From: Streptosporangiaceae bacterium
Lineage (GTDB): Bacteria; Actinomycetota; Actinomycetes; Streptosporangiales; Streptosporangiaceae
DNA length: 57,421 nt
NCBI GenBank assembly: GCA_025934375.1
Contig: JAICYD010000031.1
Location: 1 to 57,421 of the forward strand
Reading direction: 5' to 3'
Shown in pieces: positions 50,353 to 57,421 of this stretch (positions are counted from its first letter, which is position 1; each line of letters begins with the position of its first letter). The position numbers were made by a program, and so were the translations under genes. The notes under the pieces are model-generated. The model ran no database searches. It saw only the letters and a list, made by a program, of their open reading frames with translations, and was not told where the DNA came from.

Positions 50353-50659
50353 CGCCGCACTATAAGCCAGCTGGCACTTATCCGGATACCCCCTCGTTAC
50401 CTTTCGACAATGTTGCCAACTCACGACCGGGATACTGCCTGGCTATGAGCTGGCCTTGCCGTCGGGTTCCAGGGCGCGCGCCGTTTGGCGGGTCACCGCG
50501 CACGCATGACCGCTCGCCGGCGGTAGGCGACCGTTCCTCGCCCAATCCCGCCGTTCCGCGCACCATCCCAGGCGTTCATCGCACGGCCGGCGCGCGGCGG
50601 CGGCCGGGGCCTTACGTTGCCACGTTAGTACCTCGCGCAACGACGCAACGGAGCAAATT

Positions 50660-51292
50660 ATGGCCGACGAAGTCCCTGCTGTCCCCGCCATCGCCGACCC
50701 GGCCCCCCTCGGGCTGGCCGCGTTCGCCCTTACGACATTCCTGCTGTCCGCCGCCAACGCCAACTGGATGGGCGCCGCCACCGGTGATTCGTGGCTCGGG
50801 TACGCGCTCGCCTACGGCGGCAGTATCCAGCTCCTCGCCGGCATGTGGGAGTTCCGGAACCGGAACGTCTTCGGGGCCACCGCGTTCTCCACGTACGGCG
50901 GGTTCTGGATCGGCCTGTTCCTGTGGGTGCAGTTCGTGGCGCCGCACGCCGCGAGCTCCGCCGCGGCCAGCCATGACCTTGGCTGGATCCTGCTCGCGTT
51001 CGCGATCTTCAACACGTACATGCTGCTCATCTCCACGCAGATGAACATCGCGGTGTTCACCGTGTTCCTGACCCTGGAGATCACCGAGATCGTGCTGTTC
51101 ATCGGGAACTTCACGGTGAACTCGTCGGTCGTTCACATCGGCGGCGTTATCGGCGTCATCACCGCGCTGGCCGCCTGGTACGCTTCCGCGGCCGGCGTTG
51201 CCAACGGGATTGGCGGCCGGATCAAGCTCCCGGTCGGGCCCGCCCTCCTGCCGGCCAGGGCGGCCGAGCCCGCGCAGACCGTCGCCGCCTAA
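50660..51292 (+). CDS. satP: Acetate/succinate permease, SatP (GPR1/FUN34/YaaH) family
   Basis: 210 residues, six hydrophobic segments. The family signature DPAPLGLAAFALTTFLLS (canonical NPAPLGL) is at residues 11-28, and MWEFRNRNVFGATAFSTYG is the second conserved motif. Imports acetate or succinate with protons. ATG 50660 has GGAG 6 nt upstream. The stop is 19 bases before acs, so the pair makes an import-and-activate unit. The divergent two-component system may control it. Confidence 0.93.
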   Translation: MADEVPAVPAIADPAPLGLAAFALTTFLLSAANANWMGAATGDSWLGYALAYGGSIQLLAGMWEFRNRNVFGATAFSTYGGFWIGLFLWVQFVAPHAASSAAASHDLGWILLAFAIFNTYMLLISTQMNIAVFTVFLTLEITEIVLFIGNFTVNSSVVHIGGVIGVITALAAWYASAAGVANGIGGRIKLPVGPALLPARAAEPAQTVAA

Positions 51293-51311
51293 CAGCGGGG
51301 ACGCGATAGCC

Positions 51312-53291
<1,980 letters not shown>

Positions 53292-53573
53292 CCACGAAGC
53301 GGTTGGGATTAGCCTGCCGTCCGGGGCGTACCGTAAGTGGGCGCTCCGAGGTCGCCGTCAACGCGGCCGGCGCGGCCCCGCGACCGACGCCGCCGCCACG
53401 CGGCTCGACCGGGGCGGCCGCGCTGCCCAGCCGCTCCCAGCCGCGGTGCTCGATCTCGACCCGGGTGGCGCCGGAGCCGGTGGCGGTGAACCTGATCTCC
53501 ACCTCGGTCGCGTCCGCGCGATCGCGCCGCAGGTGCCATAGGTAGGCCAGCCGCGCGGGCGGGCTCCAGACCG

Positions 53574-53957
53574 TCACCTCTCCCCAGTCGTGCTCAACGC
53601 CGCCGGGCGTGCGCTCGTAGATCCGCCCGCCCACCCGGCCCTGCATGACGACGTCGAGGCCGGGCTGCCCGCCTCGCCCCAGACGCGCTCAAGGTACTCC
53701 CGGACCGCTTCGACCCCGCGCTCTTGCAGGGAGTAGATGCGGCGGGTGCCCTGGGCGCGCTCGGTCACCATGCCGGCGTCCTTGAGCAGGCGCAGGTGGC
53801 GGGACACGGCGGGCCGGCTGATGGTCATCGCGTCGGCGATCTCCTGGACGGGCTTGTCCCCCTGGCTGAGGATGTGCAGTATCTGCCGCCGGTTTGGGTC
53901 GCCCAGGGCCTCGAACCCCAGTGCTTCCGCCGCCTCCCCCGAGCCCGTCGTCGCCAT
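53574..53957 (-). CDS. ArsR-family regulator with aberrant C-terminus
   Basis: 127 residues. The winged helix spans about residues 12-90: FEALGDPNRRQILHILSQGD, VQEIADAMTISRPAVSRHL, RLLKDAGMVTERAQGTRRIY, SLQERGVEAVREYLERVW. This subfamily is normally paired with an AHSA1-type SRPBCC gene. No metal-binding cysteines are seen. From residue about 95 the text turns into a Ser/Ala/Gly-rich run (SPASTSSCRAGWAGG), which is the out-of-frame reading of the SRPBCC remnant. The DNA-binding part appears intact. ATG 53957. It is flanked by truncated SRPBCC genes on both sides. Confidence 0.85.
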   Translation of the reverse strand: MATTGSGEAAEALGFEALGDPNRRQILHILSQGDKPVQEIADAMTISRPAVSRHLRLLKDAGMVTERAQGTRRIYSLQERGVEAVREYLERVWGEAGSPASTSSCRAGWAGGSTSARPAALSTTGER

Positions 53958-53962
53958 GCCCG

Positions 53963-54268
53963 TCAGCGGGCGGCTTCGGCGCGCTGCTTCAGCCCCCGGG
54001 CGAACTGCTGGAACGAGGGGCCCAGGTCGGGCATCGAGCGCCAGATCAGCGGGAGCAGCGGGCCCGTGTACTCCTCGCGCATGCGGAACGTGACCTGGCC
54101 GTCCGCGCCCGGCGAGACCTCGTAGGTCCGGACCCCGCGGAACAGCCCGAGCGGCATGCCCCCGCTGAACCGCAGGTGAGCCGGCGGCTCGAACCGCGTG
54201 ACCTTGACCGGGAAGGCACGGCCGGGCGCCGCCTGCGAGGCGGGATGCCTGCCGGTAAACAGCTTCCC
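53963..54268 (-). pseudogene. 5'-truncated SRPBCC-domain gene
   Basis: About 100 codons without a proper start. Recognisable: FPVKVTRFEPPAHLRFSGG, PLGLFRGVRTYEVSPGADG, FRMREEYTGPLLPLIWRSM, PDLGPSFQQFARGLK, the second half and C-terminal helix of an SRPBCC protein. The N-terminal helix and strands (about 45 residues) are absent, and the frame upstream becomes antisense to the lipoprotein gene that begins at 54308. The stop is 5 bases before the ArsR start, so these were once an operon. Confidence 0.75.
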
Positions 54269-54307
54269 TTCGTGACTAGGGTTGATGCGGGGGGGCAGGA
54301 GACTGGC

Positions 54308-55555
54308 ATGGCACGGTCCCCCATCTTGACCCGGCGGCGCGCCCTGACCGCGTTCGCCGCCCTGGCCGGCGGGCCCAGCCTGCTCGCGGCGTGCACGTCG
54401 GCCCGGCCGCGGCCAGCCGCGCCGATGACCCGGACCCCGGCCGGCGCCGCGGCGGCCTCGCAGGCGCCGGTGACGCCCGCCGCCAGCGCGCCGACTGCCG
54501 ACGCGCCGACTGCGAGCGCACGCCCAGTGAACGTGTACGCGAACATCGCGCCCGGCATGGTCAACCCCGCGTGGGCCCATGACCCGCTCCGGGTCTACGT
54601 GCCGAACAGCCTCAGCAACACCGTCAGCGAGATCGACCCGCGCACCCGCCGGGTCATCCGGACGTTCCCGGTCGGGGCCGAACCCAACCACGTGACCCCT
54701 TCGTGGGACGGCTCGGTGCTGTGGGTGAACAACACCGCCGGCGGCAGCCTCACCCCGATCGATCCCCGGACGGGCCGGGTCGGGCGGCCCCTCCAGGTCG
54801 CCGATCCGTACAACTTGTACTTCACGCCCGACGGCCAGTACGCGATGGTGATGGCCGAGGACCTGAACCGCATCGTCTTCCGCGACCCGCACACCATGCG
54901 GCCGCGCTACTCCATGGCGGTGCCGGCCGCCGGCGTCAACCACCTGGACTTCACCGCTGACGGGAACTACGCCCTGGCCAGCTGCGAGTTCAGCGCGTCC
55001 GTGGTGTGGATCGACATGCGCGCGCGGAAGGTCGTCGGCAAGCGCACGCTGGGAAAGGCCATGAGCTCCCCGGTGATGCCGCCAGGACCTGGGTACAGCA
55101 TGCCCCAGGACGTGCGACTGTCCGCCGACGGCGAGATCTTCTACGTCGCCGACATGGCCGCCAACGGCGTCTGGCTGATCAGCGCGAGCCAGTTCAAGCC
55201 GGTCCACTTCATGCCCACCGGCGCCGGCACGCACGGCTTCCAGGTCGGCCGGGACGGCCGGCACCTTTTCGTCTCCAACCGCGGCGAGGGCTCCGTCAGC
55301 GTGCTGGACATGACCCTCAACCGGGCGGTCCACAAGTGGCGCATCCCCGGCGGCGGCTCGCCCGACATGGGCGGGATCTCCCCCGACGGGACGGTCATGT
55401 GGTGGGGCGGCCGCTACAACGGCGTGGTGTACGCGATGTCGACCAGCGACGGGCGCCTGCTCGCGAAGATCCCGGTCGGATCCGGGCCCCATGGCCTGTG
55501 CGTGTTCCCGCAGCCCGGCCGGTACTCACTCGGGCACACCGGCAATTTCCGCTGA
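54308..55555 (+). CDS. Tat-type lipoprotein with YVTN-like beta-propeller
   Basis: 415 residues. The N-terminus has a twin-arginine-like TRRRALTAFAALAGG and a lipobox LLAAC (Cys near residue 28), followed by an Ala/Pro/Thr-rich spacer (30-75). The rest is seven-bladed-propeller-like: VYVPNSLSNTVSEIDPRTRR, VIRTFPVGAEPNHVTPSWDG, LWVNNTAGGSLTPIDPRTGR, LFVSNRGEGSVSVLDMTLNR. Such proteins are surface-anchored and of mostly unknown function. ATG 54308 has AGGAG 6 nt upstream; the longer open frame to 53894 is antisense to the SRPBCC/ArsR genes. Confidence 0.9.
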   Translation: MARSPILTRRRALTAFAALAGGPSLLAACTSARPRPAAPMTRTPAGAAAASQAPVTPAASAPTADAPTASARPVNVYANIAPGMVNPAWAHDPLRVYVPNSLSNTVSEIDPRTRRVIRTFPVGAEPNHVTPSWDGSVLWVNNTAGGSLTPIDPRTGRVGRPLQVADPYNLYFTPDGQYAMVMAEDLNRIVFRDPHTMRPRYSMAVPAAGVNHLDFTADGNYALASCEFSASVVWIDMRARKVVGKRTLGKAMSSPVMPPGPGYSMPQDVRLSADGEIFYVADMAANGVWLISASQFKPVHFMPTGAGTHGFQVGRDGRHLFVSNRGEGSVSVLDMTLNRAVHKWRIPGGGSPDMGGISPDGTVMWWGGRYNGVVYAMSTSDGRLLAKIPVGSGPHGLCVFPQPGRYSLGHTGNFR

Positions 55556-55743
55556 ACCCGCCGAGAAGCCCTGAAGCGGTCCATAATTTTCTGAGAGAAC
55601 GCCGGAATTCCTTTCCATCCCCCCGCGCCCCGCTCTTTCCAGGCGTGTTTTATGTGTGGTAACGTCCTCGTCACATGTTTACCCGGCCCGCTTGAGAAGT
55701 GAGGTCATCCGGCCCCAAGGCGGGATGAGGGGGAGGACGGCAC

Positions 55744-57327
55744 ATGCGAATCCGCCTGTCTGGAATTGTCATGGTGGCGTGCGCTGCCATTGCGTCCGCC
55801 GGATCCCTGCTGGCGGTGCCGGCGGGCACCGCGGCGGCCGCGCCGCGGCCGTCGTCACGGGCGCCAGCCCATCCCGTGGACTACGTCCCGCTCAGGAGCG
55901 CGAAGATAACCCCCTTCGACCTGGCATTCAACAACATGGACTACAACGGTGGCCCGGTAATGCCGTCGAATACCGACTACATGGTGCTCTGGAGCCCGGG
56001 CGGCTTGTCGGCGTACCCGGCGGGCTATATCTCTGGCCTGCGTACCTACTTCAAGGACCTGGCCCATGACAGTGGCGGCCATCAGAACACCGACTCCGTG
56101 TCGGCCCAGTACAACGACCTGACTGGGGCGTTCGCCCGGTACCAGGTAACCTTTGGCGGGATCGTGGTCGACACCGACCCCTATCCGCCGACCCAGTGCC
56201 CGGCCGCCGCGCCGGTGACCGCCTGCCTGACCGACCCCCAGATCCAGGCCGAGCTGGAGCACGTGACCGCCTCCCGGGGCTTGAAGACCGACCTCAGCCA
56301 CGAGTACTTCCTGCTCCCGCCGCCGGGAGTCGAGAGTTGCTTCAGCGGCGACCCGAACGCGAATCCGGCTTTCGGCGGCTGCTCAGCCGGTGAGCCCATC
56401 GACCTCGCCTTCTTCTGCGCGTACCACAGCAACTCCAGCCTGTCGCCGATGCTGATCTACTCCAATAACCCGTTCGACGCCACCAATCCGCTATGCCAGG
56501 ACGGGAACAACCCCAACGGCATCGCCGATGGTGAGATCAACGGCGGGCTCAGCCACGAGCACAACGAATCGATCACCGATCCAATCCCGAACGACGCCTG
56601 GACCAACGGCGCCGGCCCCAACCAGGGGGAAGAGGACGCCGATCAGTGCGTCAGCGCGATGGGCACCCCGCTGGGGACCGCGCCCAACGGCGCCAAGTAC
56701 AACCAGGTGATCAATGGCCACTTCTACTGGTACCAGGAGGAGTGGAGTAACCAGACCCATTCGTGCCAGCAGCGGATCACCCCGGCGAAGCCCCGGCCGC
56801 GCGCGACGTTCACGGTCACCGCGGGCTCCGGGCTGACCCTGAACTTCAACGCCCGCGGCTCGAGCGCGCCCGGCGGCGTCGCTGAATACGTCTGGCAGTT
56901 CAACGACGCCAACGGCGCCCAGACGGTCGAGCAGACGACCCCGGCGATCTCGCACACCTTCCCGTCCGCGGGCGCCTACTCCGTGGGCCTGACCATCATG
57001 GCCAGCGACGGCGCCTCCACCGGCAACGGCGGCATCGTCACGACCGGCCGCAGCGGGACCACCCCCGGGTTCGGCTTCGGACCCAGGCTCGCGCTACCCG
57101 GGCGGCCGGTGCGCTTCTTCGCGCTCGGCGCCGTCAGCGCGCAGCCGGTGATGGCCTACCTGTGGGAGTTCGGCGACGGCACCACCGGCTCGGGCCAGTT
57201 CCCGAGGCACGTGTACCGCCACCCGGGCCGCTACACCGTCAAGCTGGTGATGTTCAGCGGCGTCGGATCGGCGTTCCCCGGAATCGGCGCCGGCCCCGTG
57301 TCCACGCGTTCGCTGATAGTCATCTAA
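55744..57327 (+). CDS. Secreted EXORDIUM-like protein with two PKD-type domains
   Basis: 527 residues. Signal peptide at 1-36 (cleavage near AAAAP). Residues about 50-340 resemble the plant EXORDIUM/PHI-1 family: DYMVLWSPGGLSAYPAGYIS, YFKDLAHDSGG, and GGLSHEHNESITDPIPNDAW, where an HExxN motif resembles the family's HELAEAxTNP stretch. Two PKD-like repeats follow (about 345-430 and 440-527), each with a WxFxDxxG-type core (YVWQFNDANGA, YLWEFGDGTTGSG). It is likely cell-wall-associated or a secreted hydrolase; catalytic activity is unproven. ATG 55744 has GGGGGAGG 7 nt upstream. The 190-base leader holds no other gene. Confidence 0.85.
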   Translation: MRIRLSGIVMVACAAIASAGSLLAVPAGTAAAAPRPSSRAPAHPVDYVPLRSAKITPFDLAFNNMDYNGGPVMPSNTDYMVLWSPGGLSAYPAGYISGLRTYFKDLAHDSGGHQNTDSVSAQYNDLTGAFARYQVTFGGIVVDTDPYPPTQCPAAAPVTACLTDPQIQAELEHVTASRGLKTDLSHEYFLLPPPGVESCFSGDPNANPAFGGCSAGEPIDLAFFCAYHSNSSLSPMLIYSNNPFDATNPLCQDGNNPNGIADGEINGGLSHEHNESITDPIPNDAWTNGAGPNQGEEDADQCVSAMGTPLGTAPNGAKYNQVINGHFYWYQEEWSNQTHSCQQRITPAKPRPRATFTVTAGSGLTLNFNARGSSAPGGVAEYVWQFNDANGAQTVEQTTPAISHTFPSAGAYSVGLTIMASDGASTGNGGIVTTGRSGTTPGFGFGPRLALPGRPVRFFALGAVSAQPVMAYLWEFGDGTTGSGQFPRHVYRHPGRYTVKLVMFSGVGSAFPGIGAGPVSTRSLIVI

Positions 57328-57421
57328 GCGGCGAGCGGGTAGCGCCGGGGGGGCGCCCGCGCGGCGGGGCGGGGGGGGCCCCGGCGGGGGGGGGCGGGGC
57401 CCGCGGCCCCCGGGGGGCCCC
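57328..57421. other. G/C-only low-complexity end
   Basis: The last roughly 75 bases contain only G and C, mostly in homopolymer runs. There is no gene or hairpin worth naming; it looks like low-quality sequence at a contig end. Confidence 0.85.

Noticed and set aside
53894..54307. N-terminal extension of the lipoprotein frame
   Set aside because: It is antisense to ArsR and SRPBCC sequence; the signal peptide and ribosome binding site place the start at 54308.

Overview
The window (57.4 kb, very high G+C, many GTG starts, Shine-Dalgarno-led operons) looks like a contig from an actinobacterium of the Streptomyces/Streptosporangiales type. Supporting signs are the garA-ftsR-DUF151-MerR block next to gcvP (the mycobacterial Rv1827-Rv1832 order), a ManC-type GDP-mannose pyrophosphorylase overlapping a CAP-type cardiolipin synthase, and three SAV2177/DUF574-type methyltransferase genes. 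The genus cannot be fixed from the sequence alone. Both ends look like assembly breaks: a 15-bp tandem repeat on the left and a pure G/C tract on the right.

Layout. 1-1.8 kb: polytopic glycosyltransferase-like membrane protein. 1.9-7.7 kb (minus strand): gcvP behind a glycine riboswitch, then MerR (ResR-like), DUF151 nuclease, FtsR-like MerR and GarA. 8-11.2 kb (minus): manC-like fusion and cardiolipin synthase. 11.5-24 kb: accessory region with three SAV2177 methyltransferase genes (one internally deleted), a TPR/Sel1 protein with a repeat-rich proline linker, a Rossmann protein, AhpD-like/MarR, MFS/HxlR, TetR and a large secreted protein. Three of the regulators have clear palindromes beside them. 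24.2-29.6 kb (minus): FadB-like and thiolase beta-oxidation pair, and PolX.

29.7-46.3 kb is the highlight, a nonribosomal peptide locus. A divergent Sfp-type phosphopantetheinyl transferase is followed by a stand-alone acid-AMP ligase, a C-A-PCP-C-A-PCP synthetase, a C-A-PCP-TE synthetase covalently fused to an MFS exporter, an MbtH-like protein, a free carrier protein and a free condensation domain. The rightward genes overlap or nearly touch, so one operon is likely. The intergenic region carries two copies of a TCGAAATATTTCGA-like palindrome. Specificity residues suggest acid starter - Gly - (possibly basic residue) - Ser. The TE nucleophile position holds Cys, not Ser.

45.2-53.3 kb is an acetate/short-chain-acid module: an ActP-like symporter, DUF485 protein and LytS/LytTR two-component system on the minus strand, divergent from SatP and acetyl-CoA synthetase on the plus strand. 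The symporter frame has no stop at its expected end and runs about 1.1 kb antisense into the condensation-domain gene. 53.2-54.3 kb holds an ArsR regulator between two broken SRPBCC genes. The window ends with a Tat-type lipoprotein beta-propeller and an EXORDIUM-like/PKD secreted protein.

A recurrent feature is short (15-18 bp) tandem arrays, many sharing a CACTG/CAGTG or CTTCCGGGG core, found in linkers and tails of otherwise unrelated genes.
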